A DNA stretch of 64,000 nt from Cornus controversa (lineage: Eukaryota; Streptophyta; Magnoliopsida; Cornales; Cornaceae), in the NCBI GenBank assembly GCA_026545225.1, contig CM048846.1:20706001-20770000 (forward strand), written 5' to 3'. How positions within the stretch are numbered: the stretch's first letter is position 1; each line of letters starts with the position of its first letter. Position numbers and translations under genes: made by a program. Positions 1-12,487 of the stretch are shown piece after piece. The notes beneath the pieces were generated by a model that worked only from the letters and a program-made list of their open reading frames with translations, searched no databases and was not told the DNA's origin.

Positions 1-85
1 AAGTCATTCCACGTCTGATTCTCTTTTTTTCATTTATTATGTTGCATTAAAAATAAAATGGTCATTTTAAGTCATTTATTTGTAA

Positions 86-797
86 TGTTATGTTTGGTAC
101 GTAGAAATGAAATAGAATGTCCATTCTAACCATTTTTTATTTGGTATGAATTTTAAAGTAAAAATGGTCATTCCCTTGGAATGAAAATTCATTTCATGAA
201 ATGGACATTTCATTCCTAGTAAGATTAAAAAAAAAAATCATATGACAAAAAAATCATTCACCTCCACACCACTACTTCTATCACCACACCAACTCTACCA
301 CTACCACCACCGACTTTACCACCACCACCTCCATATCGCCACCTTCCTCCACCACCACCGCCACCGCCACCACCACCACATCGCATCGCCACCACCTCTA
401 CCGCCACCTTCCTCCACCACCACACCACCACTTCCATCGCCACCCCCACCACACCATTGCCACCACCCCTACCGCCACATCACCACCTTTCTCCACCACC
501 ACTCTCACAACACCATTCCTCCACGTCTACATCACCACCGCCACATTGCCACCTTCTTCCACCGCCACCCTCACCACACCACTCCACCACCTCCACATCG
601 CCACCTTCCTCCACAACCACATATTTGTTGGTTTAATTTATTTGCCACTATGAGGGGTATTTAAAATTTATTTCATTCCGACCTCATTTCATAATTGTAA
701 CCAAAAAATAAAATGAGAATAGTCATTCCATTCCATTCTCATTCTCATTCTCATTCTCAACTTCATTCCATTTCATTCATGCATACCAAACGCAGCA
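86..797 (-). mobile_element. MITE with TGCTGCGTTTGG-type ends and a CCACCA minisatellite core (copy A)
   Basis: The ends form an imperfect inverted repeat of about 35 bp: TGTTATGTTTGGTACG at the left, and the complement of TGCTGCGTTTGGTATGC at the right. Between them lies a pyrimidine-biased stretch (about 255-620) of degenerate CCACCACC/CCACCTTCCTC units, followed by CATTCTCATTC repeats. A second copy lies in the opposite orientation at 55590. Flanking trinucleotides are TAA and TTA, so the target duplication is unclear. The end sequence resembles Harbinger-type MITEs, but that class is inferred. The long His/Pro-rich reading frame inside is a by-product of the minisatellite and is not called as a gene. 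Confidence 0.7.
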
Positions 798-1284
798 TTA
801 GAATATTCATTCCAACAAAATCATTCATCTTCTTGAGTTATGAAATAATCATTTCATTCTCACTCATTATTAAAATCATCATCTCTCTCTTCATTAATTT
901 CTCTCTTTTATAACCCACTCCAGAATATATTCATGAAGTGAGTCGTAAATTGCAATGAGAGTGAAATTAGCGCTAATTACCAATAATATATATATATAAA
1001 TCTGTTACATGCCCATGTATATAACTTGCGATATTTTAAGTTGTGAAAGAAACGAAAAATTATTGTTTTATCACTTTCAGTTTTTAATAAAGTATTAATT
1101 TTTTTTCGTATAAAATATTATATTAATCTTGACTAGAAGAAAAAGATGAATTATATCTTTATTTAGAAAGTTTTAATTGAATGGATAATTAATTTATTTT
1201 TTTCACATGGTAATTAAATTAAAGTTAGCCAAATGTCTCATTTTTAAAACTTATTATGTTTTATATGAAAAAATATAGTATGTG

Positions 1285-1411
1285 GAAGGTACTACCATTT
1301 CATTCCTACGTCATTGTCTATCTGCAGTTAAACATTGGAATCAAAATGATCATTTCATTCTATTCTCATTCTCATTTCATTAGCATTCCATTTCATTCTT
1401 GCGTACCGAGC
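1285..1411 (-). mobile_element. Fragment of the same MITE family
   Basis: The stretch ends in CATTCCATTTCATTCTTGCG plus a diverged terminal GTACCGAGCTAACA, matching the right end of the element at 86-797. The minisatellite core is absent. It may be a truncated copy, or the remnant of an outer copy into which the first element inserted; the sequence does not settle this. Confidence 0.5.
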
Positions 1412-3117
1412 TAACATCTTGTAATCACTTTGTTTTATCACATATGAAAGGAGTCCATTTTCAATTTTTTCCTATTAGTATATATCATATCGTTTCTAGT
1501 ACGGAGTATTTAATTTTGTAAGATTATTTTAATTATTTTAACGTATATGAGTTTTAGTAGGCTTCTTTATCACTTACCATCTGGCCAAACAATTCTCTCT
1601 ATATTTAATGATCTAACAAACAATTTCTTATTCAATTCCATAAACGATTTGTTGTTTATCATAATCTGAAAACCCTGTTTGGTAAAATATATAATTTATT
1701 GAGTAAAAGGGTGAATATTTCTGACCGACTTTAAGGTTTGGCTTATTATTTCTTGGATTAAACTTTTTTGCAAAACTACTCTAACCTCAGCTATCATAAG
1801 TTAACCATATGTTAAGTTACTATTTTGTCCTCATTAATAGTGATGCGTATGTTGACCTCATCAAAAATTTTGAAATGTCAAAAATGCCCCCACAACCTTT
1901 CACAGCTCAACCCAGAACTTTCATCCTATCATTCTCTCTCGAAACCAATCGACAAAAACCCTCACTAAGTCAACCCACCAAAACCAAACAACCGAACAAA
2001 CCCATACCCACTGTCAAAATCTTCCCTTGCCATTGTTGGGTTTTTCACCATCCCCAGAATAATGGTTAGCCTTCACCGTCAACCAACAATAACTTTTGTC
2101 GAAAGCATGATGTAGGTGCACGACACCATTAATCACCGCATTAGTGAGCCTTGTTCTTCATCTTCAGCCTCTGCTGAAGCATCCCATCGTCGATCCTCAA
2201 CTCTCCACCATCACCTTTGTCAAGCATCTCGCCATCGAACAACCGCTATCTCTTAACATCACCACCAATTGCTCTTCGTACCCATCACCATTGATCACCA
2301 CTTCCAACAACCCCTAGCGAACACCATGCCAAGAGTGAAACCCTAGGTTGCAGCGTGTCTTGGAACATATAGCTTATCGAAATCCTCTCTTACCATCGTC
2401 ATCGGATTTTTTTCTTGATGTATGTCTTAGAACATCAAGCTTGGTTAATTGGGTCAATTTATGATGTCGTGTTGCAAATTTTGAAAAATTATAGAGTAGA
2501 AAGAATGAAACCCTAGCTTGATTCATGGATTCAAATGGCTAATTTAGGCCATGGATTAAGATGAATTCGATTCTATATTTAGATAGGTTATGGGAATTCT
2601 ATTTGTGAAAGTAGTTTGAAGATTAGGCAGAGTTTGATGGTCAAAATTAGTGGCAAAAATGACAAATCGCGAAAGGAAAGTTGCAGGTCATTTTAGATTT
2701 CTATGGATTCAAACAGCCACGTTAAGACATGATTTTGAATGCTTTTGATTTCCAAATGTAGATTGATACATGAGGAGTTGGTTAACATGGAGTTTTCTTG
2801 GATTTGGAGGTGTTTGGAGGATCGAATTGGGGCTGAAAGTCGGCTAGAGATACAGATGATCAAAGCCACGAACTGGGTTTGGATTGAGAAAAAAGATAAT
2901 GAACAATCAGTTTGGTTTGAGGGTGGGGCTAATTTGGTCCAACTTGTAATTCCTATAAGGGTCGTCAACGGTAATGTCGATATTTAGGAAATACTGACTA
3001 ACAACAGGGGAGGTTGGAGATATTTGAACAAATCAAAAATGAAGTTGGCTATCATTTAACAAAAAGTTTTGGTCGAGAGTGTTGAACCAAGGTTTCCAAC
3101 CGAGGTTATCTAAGATA
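1412..3117. other. Intergenic, no gene recognised
   Basis: Unique-looking, moderately AT-rich sequence. Short open frames at 1809-2069, 2693-2968 and 2739-2987 overlap on both strands and show no domain, signal or codon pattern that supports a gene. A stretch near 1575-1670 (AACAATTCTCTCTATATTTA) is weakly repeated near 34165, suggesting an old dispersed repeat. Confidence 0.5.
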
Positions 3118-5414
3118 TTTTAATGATAACAAAACATTTTAAGTGTTAAGATTTAATGTCTACTTGAGTTCATGCTTACACATGTTGCATTCAAATAATA
3201 CTCAAAGTAAGACAAGATAATTAATGGCATTTTCCAAAGGTATCAAAAGCTTACATTAATTATGCCCATCTATGTCTAAAAGCTCGTATCAAGGACATGA
3301 CAAAAGGATGAAGGCAATAACATCAAAGAATGAAGACTTCACCCAATGCACGTCAAGATAAATGTAGACATTAAAGATTGGGTAGTTTAGTCTTGTGAGT
3401 GTATAGGTAATGTTTGTAAAGTTACTTTGATGTACTTATATGAAAAGCTCTAGAATTCATTACACTTCATTCATATCATTTATAATGGTTCTTGGACATA
3501 TAGCATTAATCAATGAATTAATTGATTCATTTTAAGGCCTAAGCTGACATAGAGTTGTTTAAGACTCTAAGACTTAATGGACTTCATCAACATCATTTTA
3601 ATAGTCCCTAGACATGTTGCAATAGTCCTTGAACTTAATTGAACTATTCTCTAAAGTCTTAGTTGCCAATAGAAGGTTAAATGACCTTAATCCTCACAAG
3701 TGTGCAAATTAGCCCATTTTAAACTCAGGTCAATAGCACACTAAAAAAGTCATAACTTTTTGTGTGGTTAGATTTTTAAATTAAGACCAAGTCCATTGGA
3801 AATCTTACTTCAAGAGCTTAATTTAGACTTAAATTTAACTGATTCTAATTTAAAATGAATAAGTTATGGCCATTCAAAGTTGGAATTTGATAGTAGCGAA
3901 TTCAGTGACAAACAAGACCAGATCGCACTAAAACAAAAATAAATCTCAGTTTGTTTGGATTTTTTGAGTGATTCTAACTCCATTGGAAAATAGACTTTGA
4001 GAGCTTCAATTTAGACTCAAATTTGACCCAATTTGGATTTGAAATGATCAAGTTATGGATGTTCAAAGTTGAGTCAATGCTGCAGAAAACTTCAAGGCGC
4101 CTAGAAGTTATTTCTGGCCATCTGTAAGTGACAGAGCCTTTTAAGCATTTCTGAGAGAAATATTTCAAAAGCCTGGAATAAGTTTTAGGTACCTGAAAAT
4201 AGAGTTTCAGACATTTGAAACTTGCTTGAAAGTCTATTTGCAGATGTTTGGAAATTGTTGGATTCAAAATGTAATGGTTCTTTTAATCCCAAACGGCTAT
4301 ATTTCTCAAAGAGGCAATAAATACACATTGTAATGCAAATTTACAAGTGTCTTCTACTATCATACATATCTCTGATCATTCTTTATTGGTAGATGCTACC
4401 TTAGAACTTAAATATTCATATCATTCATTGATAGGTAGCCACCACTATTGACCCAAACATTTGCATATCATTTATAGTGGCAAATATTTCATTGCTAACT
4501 CTAGGTATGTGAGCTATCATTTGTATATCTATTCATTGAGGGATATTATCCATTATACTTAAATCTTATTCATCCTATTTGAGAAGACGTCCAAGAGGTG
4601 CTCTTGGCAAGAAAGATAGCTTCGTGGAAGCTTGTAAAGGTTCATTTTCTACCTTATAAAGAGAATGATTGGGTAGCACTCTCCGCCCGTTAGAGTGAGT
4701 ATTATTTCTTAGTTGTCAAAAGAGAAAGGAAGCCTAAGTCGTGCACTTGGAAATGAAGTCTTGGTGAGGTGTTCACCAGAGCAAAGAAGTCCAAGTGTTG
4801 TACTTAGCATTTGTAAATATTTGCTTTCCACTCTTAAGGGAAGCTCGATAGTGGAAACCTCAAGAGGTGTTCTCAAGGCATGGATGTAGACCAGAGGTGT
4901 CAAACCATGTAAAAATTATAGTGTTGCTTGGTTTGTATTTCTCTACCCTTAATTCATTTACTTAAATAATATTTCATGTGTTTAAATTCTATATGCTTTA
5001 TATATGAATGTTATGAGCTTATATGTTTTAATTCATATGAGGATGATGAGATTAATGCTTGCAGTATGTTGATTGAATGATTACTTATTTAATTATCCAT
5101 TTGTCAATCGAAGTTGCATACCATGTGTTTGATAAAATGTGCAATCAATATTTTCACATAATATAAGCATGATATGATACACTTACATATGCACCTATAT
5201 TTATTGTATCCGCTAGATCATTTAAGTGCATAATAACCGTTTAAGATAGAGCATTCTCATTCTCATTTGTTGAATACATAAGCTCACCAAGTATTTGACA
5301 AAAGTGTAATTAAGCTAACTTTTATTAAAACAAGTTAAAGCAAAAAAGTTTCATCGTTTGCCTAAAGTCCTTATTTAACCCCCCCCCCCTCCCAGGGACA
5401 ATTCTTGGATAACA
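3118..5414 (+). mobile_element. Probable solo LTR, SIRE/Maximus-type Copia
   Basis: The stretch opens with TTTAATGATAACAAAAC and closes with a C-run (CCCCCCCCCCTCCCAGG near 5379), then TTCTTGGATAACA. Both features are familiar from the long LTRs of the SIRE/Maximus Copia lineage. Inside are an approximately 150-bp imperfect duplication (about 3745-3890 and 3955-4085) and a segment near 4890 resembling the 'ATGTAGACC...CCATGTAAAAATTATAGTG' region of these LTRs. No gag or pol sequence lies on either side, so a solo LTR is inferred. Outer boundaries are approximate and no target duplication was found. Confidence 0.5.
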
Positions 5415-7478
5415 GAGAGATAATAAGCCAAATCTCAAGGGAGATCAAAGATATTAACCCTAAGTAAAAATAAAGAGAAAGGAAGAAATACGAAAGAGAT
5501 AATACCAAAAAGTACCAACAAAAGAGAACATTTTGATTATTTTTTTCACCAAATGTGCAACATACAGTATACCATATATTAATATTAGTCGATATTAGGT
5601 TGATTGTAATGCCTATTGGGTTTCTTAATTTAACAAATTTTCATATTCAAATTGTTAATAGATTGTTGGGTCAATATTTTAATTTATATCCAAGTTATAG
5701 AATATATTTAGACCATATTTGAATAAATTCTGACTCATCCACGACACCAATTTGAATCTCAAAAAATCAATTTGATCAGTGAATTTAAATGGATTGGATC
5801 AGTTACTTATATAAAATATACAAATATATTATATTATATATATAACTTCTTTTTTAACCCTAAATCATTCATGTGTGGTTGAGAGTGGGTTAGATGATTA
5901 AAGGCAACTTTGTCATTTCACATTGAAATCTTTTATGACCAAAAAGTGTTATTATATTAAATGATTTGAATAAAATTTCATGAAAAAAAAAAATGTAGAG
6001 TAACGCAGGGTCTAAAATGTACGTTTTTTTTAGAATTTAAATCTACCTGTAATTAAGCCTTACGTCCAAGGTGTGAGTGTAAACTGTTTGGCTAAAAATC
6101 ACGTCAGTTGCAATGGGATTGCTGTGGGTATGGTTTTTTAATTCTCTGTCACATACATGTCAGGACTATTGAGTCCGACTGTGTGTATGAGCTACGGCCA
6201 GACTAATAAGGAGCCATACAAATATTCTTAGTGCCACGGCTCTTGTGGTCTTTCTTCCTTATCTGACTTTAAGCGATTGTGAAAAGTAAGAATGACTTTC
6301 TCACACATTCAGTCACTTTGGCCTCAAAGGCTCTACCGACTTCTTCGAGGTATTATTTTTGTACGTTTTCTATTTAAGATGGATAAATATAGCAGAAATA
6401 ATATTTGATGAGCTAAAAGTACTATCTATACTATGGTCCTACGGATATTTTGACACAAATGTTAAAAAGAAACAAACTTGCAAAAGATGCTCATTAACTA
6501 CTTGATGTGATATTGAAGGGCAATAAATTTAAGACGAAAGAAACTACAAGAAAGGTGTAAATGTAATGAAAGTTAAACTACATCTCCACAGACAAGTATA
6601 ACATGTTGTGTGGTAAGGGATAAACAAGGTGAAAACTTAAGGGAGCTACATGTAGGAGCAAGCTTCAAATTATAAAATATCGCTAGGAATGATGAGAACA
6701 TACGTGTGTATGTGTGTTTGGTGCAAGTTCCTTAGCTCAACCACAAATGGGTTGTATTTATAGAGTTTGTTGAGCTTTGTTGTCCATTGGATTAGTGTTT
6801 GGTGTCAATGGATCGAGCTATGTATGAGTCTGCTCTTGGACCACTTGATTGCTACGAAACCAACTGTCTTGAGAACCAAACTACTTGGACCATTATCTTC
6901 TCCACTCAGAGTTTCTTTTCGATCTCTCCAGTAATGATACTTGTTACTAAAATAAATGATATTGGATAACATTGTATGACCCATTTTGGTAACGTGTGTT
7001 ATCACTCGTAGTTACAAATGTTGCTCACTGAATAACTGCGAAAAATACTAAATGGAGAGAATTTTTATTCAAAGAGCTTGTGGTTTCTCGAGAAAATGGC
7101 TGATGCAAAATTACCGAGGTGTCCTTAGTGCATTGAATGCACTAATTTTATATGCAACCAGCTTATTCCTTTTGATTACTTGATTTGGTGATGTAGATCA
7201 AAAGGAGGGTAGGGGCTGTTTTGAGAATCAGTCTTGCCAAGTCGGCTTGATAGAGACTAATGTGAAATTACTGAAGTATCTTGGGCACATTAAATGCACT
7301 TCAATCCAGATGTTTTATGGGTTGCTGAGATTAATAAGGACTTGTTTGCTTATCAATAAATGAATCCACATACTGTTGTCTTAACCATCACCAAGCTATA
7401 CTAATCTGTGGGCATTAAAAGCTTTGTTTCCAAAGCATTAAATGCATCCACATACCTTTGGTGAATACCAAGGAGCAA
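5415..7478. other. Intergenic, no gene recognised
   Basis: AT-rich DNA with only short frames. The segment near 5529 (ATTTTGATTATTTTTTTCAC) recurs near 34435 and marks a dispersed repeat. From about 7110 to 7465 there are three loose copies of a GCATTAAATGCA-type phrase. Nothing supports a gene. The stretch ends where the MULE begins. Confidence 0.5.
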
Positions 7479-7543
7479 GATCCTCTGCCCTAGTGGATCC
7501 GTGCCCTACCCGGATTCGGCGTCGTTTTGATGAGTTTGTTTAC
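7479..7543 (+). repeat. MULE left terminal inverted repeat
   Basis: Begins GATCCTCTGCCCTAGT and continues through CGTGCCCTA and GGCGTCGTTTTGATGAG to about TTTGTTTAC. It pairs with 21519-21593. The first 16 bp are identical at the two ends; further in, the match is interrupted by a 10-bp length difference. Confidence 0.8.
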
Positions 7544-7924
7544 TTTGCTTGTTTTCTTCCGTCTTCTTCTCCTTCTCCTTCTCCGTTATAAATATTGTTT
7601 TATACTATCAGCCTTCATTATAAATATTATTAATACTCTCACTTTTCACCAACCACCAACCCATTTAATACATTCACCAACTCACTTTATTCCTGCCCAA
7701 AACTCATTTATTCTCTTCTCTCTGTCATCATCTCCATCCATCAGGTTTGAACATGTCAATAATATCATTATTATGTAATTTAGGCTTGAATATTATTTTA
7801 ATGGTGTTTATTTTGTTCCTTCAACATGTTAATTTTGTCTTGTATTTTTTTTAAACTTGAAATATAAATGTGATATCTGTGATAATAAATGTTGTAAAAA
7901 CTGTTGTTCAATAAATGTGTTATT

Positions 7925-8810
7925 TCACATTAAATCTCTTCTTCACCACCTTAAATTTACATTTCACTAATCTTAAATTTATATTTCACCAACATTTATT
8001 TTGTCCCTTGAACACTTTTATTTTATCTTGTAATTTTTTTTTATCTTGAAATGTAATATGTGGAAATATATGTGATAATAAATGCTGTAAAAATTGTTTA
8101 ATTCTTATTTATTAAAAGAATTAAATTTTGTCTACAGATTTAGTAAAAAAATCTTTTGTCATCAAAATTATATCTCATCACCCTTAAATCTATTTTTCAC
8201 CAACTTTAAATTTACATTTCACCACCCTCATACCTAAAAACATATGTATTATTATAACTAAAAAAAAAAAATTCACCACAGTTCATCATATCTCACCACT
8301 CTTAAATCTATATTTCACTAAGCTTAAATCTATTTTTCACCAACCTTAAATCTACATTTCACCACCCTCATACCTAAAAATATATGTATTATTATAACTA
8401 AAAAAATAAAATTCACCACAGTTCATCATATCTCACCACTCTTAAATCTATATTTCACCAAGCTTAAATCTATTTTTCACCAACCTTAAATCTACATTTC
8501 ACCACCCTCATACCTAAAAATATTTGTATTATTAAAACTTAATTTTTTTCACCACAGTTCATCTACACCTCACCACCCTTAAATCCATATTTCACCAAGC
8601 TTAAATCTACATTACACCACCCATATAACTAAAAATACTTCAAATATTAAAAGTAATTTTCTTCACCACAGTTCATCTATACCTCACCAGCCTTAAATCT
8701 ATTTTCACTAACCTTAAATCTACATTTCACCACCCTTATACCTAAAAATATTTGTATTATTATAACTTAATTTATTTATTCTCACCACAGTTCATCTATA
8801 CCTTTTCACC
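7925..8810 (+). repeat. Tandem array, left, about five units of 113-138 bp
   Basis: The array repeats a unit made of TTCACCACAGTTCATC, CTTAAATCTATATTTCACC and CCACCCTCATACCTAAAAA followed by an AT-rich spacer (TATTATTATAACT). Adjacent units near 8270-8540 are almost identical; outer ones are shorter and diverged. The array sits just upstream of the transposase exon, so it probably lies in its promoter or a 5' intron. A related array in the same orientation lies at 15440-16510 in the same element. Confidence 0.8.
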
Positions 8811-8921
8811 ACCAATAAATATTTTTCTATCTTTTAATATTATTTTTTATATCATATTTTGAATTATTAATAGATTTCTTAAGAAATGCACTTTCTAATA
8901 CACTTCATTATATTGTTATAG

Positions 8922-11070
8922 GTGGTTGAAATCAGTGGATAGTCCATTGGGTGAATGGGAACATAAACCCAAAGTTGGAATGGTGTTTAAGTTGGTCAAT
9001 GAATCATACGACTTTTACAATGCATACGGACGCCAAATTGGATTTAGTATAAGAAGGGATCATACGAATAAAAACCAAAAAACTGGGAAAATTACTTCTG
9101 CCAAATTTGTATGTTGCAAGGAGGGTTATAGAGAAAAAGACCAGAGGAACCATCTTACAAAAGAAGAAAGGGCGAAAACGAGGACCGGATGTGGTGCCTT
9201 CCTGCATATAAAATTAGTAAGGGAAAAAATACTATTTTTCCTAGATAAGTTTGAAGAAGTGCACAACCATGAATTCATTAGAAAAGATTGCACTCATTTG
9301 ATGCATTCACAACGAAATATCTCTGTACCTCAGGCAATTGATGTCGATTTGGCAACTGATTCTGGACTACCTATTGGTTCTGCATATGAACTAATGGGAA
9401 GACAAGTCGGGGCAAGAGAAGCGATTAGGTTTACAAAAGTAGACCAAAAAAATTATTTAAGAACGAAGAGACAAAAACATTTGCAATTTGGAGAGGCTGG
9501 ATGCATATTTGAGTATTTTCAATCCCAACTGTTGGACAATCCATCGTTCTTTCATGCAGTTCAGTTGGACAATCAAGAGATGATAACCAATATATTTTGG
9601 GTGGATGCACGGATGATTATTGATTACGGTCATTTTGAAGATGTTATGACATTCGACACAACTTACAATAAAAATAATGTGAATAGACCGTTTGCTGCTT
9701 TTGTTGGTTTGAATCATCACAGAGAAACAGTTATATTTGGAGCCGCTTTGATGTATGATGAGATGGCAGACTCATTTGTGTGGCTGTTTCAGAAATTTTT
9801 GGCTGCAATGTCTCAAAAATATCCGAGAACAATTGTAACTGATCAAGATGCGGCTATTGCAAAAGGGCTAGCGTTGGTTATGCCCGGGAGACACCATCAC
9901 CTCTGTACATGGCATATTATGCAAAATGTTATGAAACATTTAGGCCATGTAAGAAAGGGTTCGGTTGGTATAAAAGACATTTTATTATTTGAGTTTATGA
10001 ATCAACATGAGGATGAAGACGAATTTGAAATGTGTTGGGAGTCTATGTTAATCGAGTGTGGTGTTCGTGGCAACAAATGGTTGTCTGTTTTATATAGTCT
10101 CGAAACCAAATGGGCAAAGGCATTTGTAAAACATCATTGGTGTGCTGGTATACGGAGCACTCAATTAAGTGAAAGCTTCAATGCCGCATTGAAAAAGTAC
10201 TTGAAATCTAACCATACTATTCCTGATTTTTTCAAAAATTTTGATAGGATGGTCACAGACAAAAGGTACAAGGAATTGCTAGCGGAGTACAATTTAGCTT
10301 TGAAACTACCAAAGATAAAAAATTCAAACACAATGTTAGTCCAAGCTAGTGAGAGATACACTAGAATTATTTTTGAGCAATTTCAACAACAATTTGAAAA
10401 GATGGTTGAAATTTATCACAAAGAAACAATCCAGCAGGATGGAGAATTCATTTACATGGTGGCATCACTTGATGGACATAGTCAAGAACGACGTGTAAGA
10501 AAGAGACAAGATGGTTATTTGATGTGTAATTGTGGGAAGTTTGAAATGGAAGGTTTTCTGTGTTCGCATGTGATAAAGGTTATTAGAGAGCTGCATCACA
10601 AAATTGAATTACCTGAGGAATACATAGTAAAACGGTGGACGCGAGGGGCGAGAGATGAGGCAGTGTTAGATTTCATTGGCCGTGAAGTGCAAGCGGATCT
10701 TAGTTTGCAGCAACAACAACGTTTTAGAGACATGTGTCATCTTTTCACACGCGTTAGTTCATTTGCATCAAAGGGTGATGAGTTTTATAATTTATCCATT
10801 GTACATGGTCAACATTTGCTTAAGCTTCTAGAAGATATGAGAAAGGAAAAGCGGGTGCAACATAGTGGTGAAAATCCATCCAAGGTTGGTAATGGGCATC
10901 AAATTCATGTTACTTACGAGCAAAGTGGCCATGAAATTACCCTAACGGGTTTGAAAAAAAGGGACACATCAAGAGGGCGCAAAAAGAGATACAAATCATC
11001 ACAAGAAATCCACGCACAAAACAAAAAGAAGTCTTTGAAACAACCAGTTGAATCCTATGTCATGAATAAG
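8922..11070 (+). CDS. FAR1-type MULE transposase (FAR1-RELATED SEQUENCE family), main exon
   Basis: One uninterrupted frame of about 715 codons. Numbering from the codon at 8926, residues 25-118 form a FAR1 DNA-binding domain (ESYDFYNAYGRQIGFSIRR, FVCC, TGCGAF, HNHEF) with the Cys/His pattern of the WRKY-GCM1 fold. Residues 226-330 are the MULE transposase core. The catalytic triad reads as Asp244 (TFDTTY), Asp306 (IVTDQD) and Glu416 (QLSESF), with CTWH at 327-330. A SWIM zinc finger follows (Cys534, Cys536, Cys546, His548). The frame opens right after a TATAG splice acceptor at 8921 and ends at an AAG/GTGAGT donor at 11070. The true start therefore lies either in an unseen upstream exon or at the first ATG, 8980. 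It is the transposase of the surrounding MULE; a domesticated FRS gene is less likely given the flanking TIRs. Confidence 0.9.
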
Positions 11071-11146
11071 GTGAGTGACGTTCTATTATGTTACATTAGT
11101 TCAAAACATATGTTACATTAATTTATCCTATATTTTTTTGTTGTAG

Positions 11147-11892
11147 GGTGCTGAGATTCAAAGTAAGTATGCATTTCATATTTGCCAACAATAAAGTCCA
11201 CCCCCAAGCCCTCGCTTCCAAGGTCCGATGACTACCGATTTATTCAATTTCTTAATCAGGGTAATGGAGAAAGGGTAACAACAAATGCAGAAATAATGAC
11301 TCATGATTTGTCACAGTCCACCACAGAATTGAATATTAGCTCACAAGCATCTTATTGTCAGGTTGGTGCCTATTTTCATCTATTACTATAATGCCCGTAT
11401 TTTTGTATAAGTAATGAATGATTGAATTCACACATACTTATTATCAGGTCAATAAGACAAACAATCACGGTAATGAAAGAGATGAAGCAAATCCATGCGA
11501 TGATTGGGTAAACATATATTTTTTGTATCATATTAATTATATATTTAATCATGGTAATATCTATATAATTTTTATTTAATTATTTTTGTTTTTATGTCTG
11601 AACCCCTCTTGTGCAGAATCGTCAGAGAAATCCAGCAATTCAATTTGGAGGGTATCTTCAACAAGGTTACCAAGCACAATACACTGGTTATCGTCAACAA
11701 AACCAGCAGACTGCTCAAGGGAGAGGTTATGATTACTATAGCCAGACACAGCCTCAGCAACAAGCCTCTGGTGGTTCATCAGCATCTGCAGATAATACCA
11801 GTTATGGTGGTTATGATGGATATAACGCAGCTATTGTACAATCTAATTATGGAAGCCGTCTGCGATGGGCCAACAAGGATACAATGTTGTAG
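11147..11892 (+). CDS. Possible 3' exons of the transposase transcript, Gln/Gly/Tyr-rich C-terminus
   Basis: After the donor at 11070, exon-like pieces follow with usable splice signals and matching phase: a frame from about 11194 to 11361 ending TATTGTCAG/GTTGGT, an exon 11449-11508 between TATCAG and GTAAAC, and a last exon from about 11617 to the stop at 11892. The last exon encodes about 91 residues rich in Gln, Gly, Tyr and Ser (QQGYQAQYTGYRQQ, YGGYDGYN), a low-complexity, prion-like composition seen in plant RNA-binding proteins. It could be a captured host exon. The join from the transposase exon is not settled, because the small exon at 11147-11162 leaves the wrong phase for the next piece. 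Confidence 0.4.
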
Positions 11893-12487
11893 ATAACTTC
11901 AACTAATTCATTCTCAAAGGCTGACAATGGTGTTGTTTTGTATGACCCATTTTTTTTTGTTTTTCCAAAAGTGGATCCCACTATATATATATATATATAT
12001 ATATGTTTGTAAAACACATTTTGTCCTAAGAATGTCAATCAAATACTATTCTACACTTTTTTGGAAGAACATTGGAAACTTAGTTTTTGACTTCTACACT
12101 TCTGTTTAGTAGTTTGTAATTTTTTAGAAATATAATAGGTTATGTACTAAAGACTAGCTAATCTAATCTTCATTTGTTTAGTTTTTTTCATTGTAGGTAG
12201 CTATCTTTTTTGCTGCTATATTTTGAACAGAGAGTGAACATGTTCTTAAATAGATTGCAATTGGTAGTACTAGCACAAGCAGAAACCAATCCAAGAATTA
12301 AAAAATATAGCAATGAGAAAGAAAACAAAGATAGTAATATATATAACACTGAGAAAGAAATTGTACATCAAAAAACATTTCATTATCAGTAGTAACTTCT
12401 CATACATTAGACATAATGTTAACATTTACACCAAAAGTAAAAGTTAACATTAGACATCATATTAAAATTTAGATCAAAAGACAAAAG
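11893..12487. other. Intergenic spacer within the MULE
   Basis: AT-rich spacer between two convergent genes, with a (TA)n microsatellite at about 11982-12003. Short frames at 11927-12109 and 12210-12392 have no supporting features. It probably holds the 3' untranslated ends of both neighbours. Confidence 0.5.

Noticed and set aside
242..664. 140-codon His/Pro-rich open frame (and its minus-strand partner)
   Set aside because: It is a direct reading of the CCACCA minisatellite inside a MITE; the composition is fully explained by the repeat and no domain or gene context exists.
1690..6060. Possible large MULE suggested by loosely complementary CAAAACTACTCTAAC / GTAACGCAGGG regions
   Set aside because: The match is short and low-complexity, and no 9-bp duplication could be identified.
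8922..11070. Domesticated FAR1-RELATED SEQUENCE host gene instead of transposase
   Set aside because: The frame lies between matched MULE terminal repeats together with element-type genes, and its catalytic DDE residues are present. Domestication would need evidence of conservation across species.
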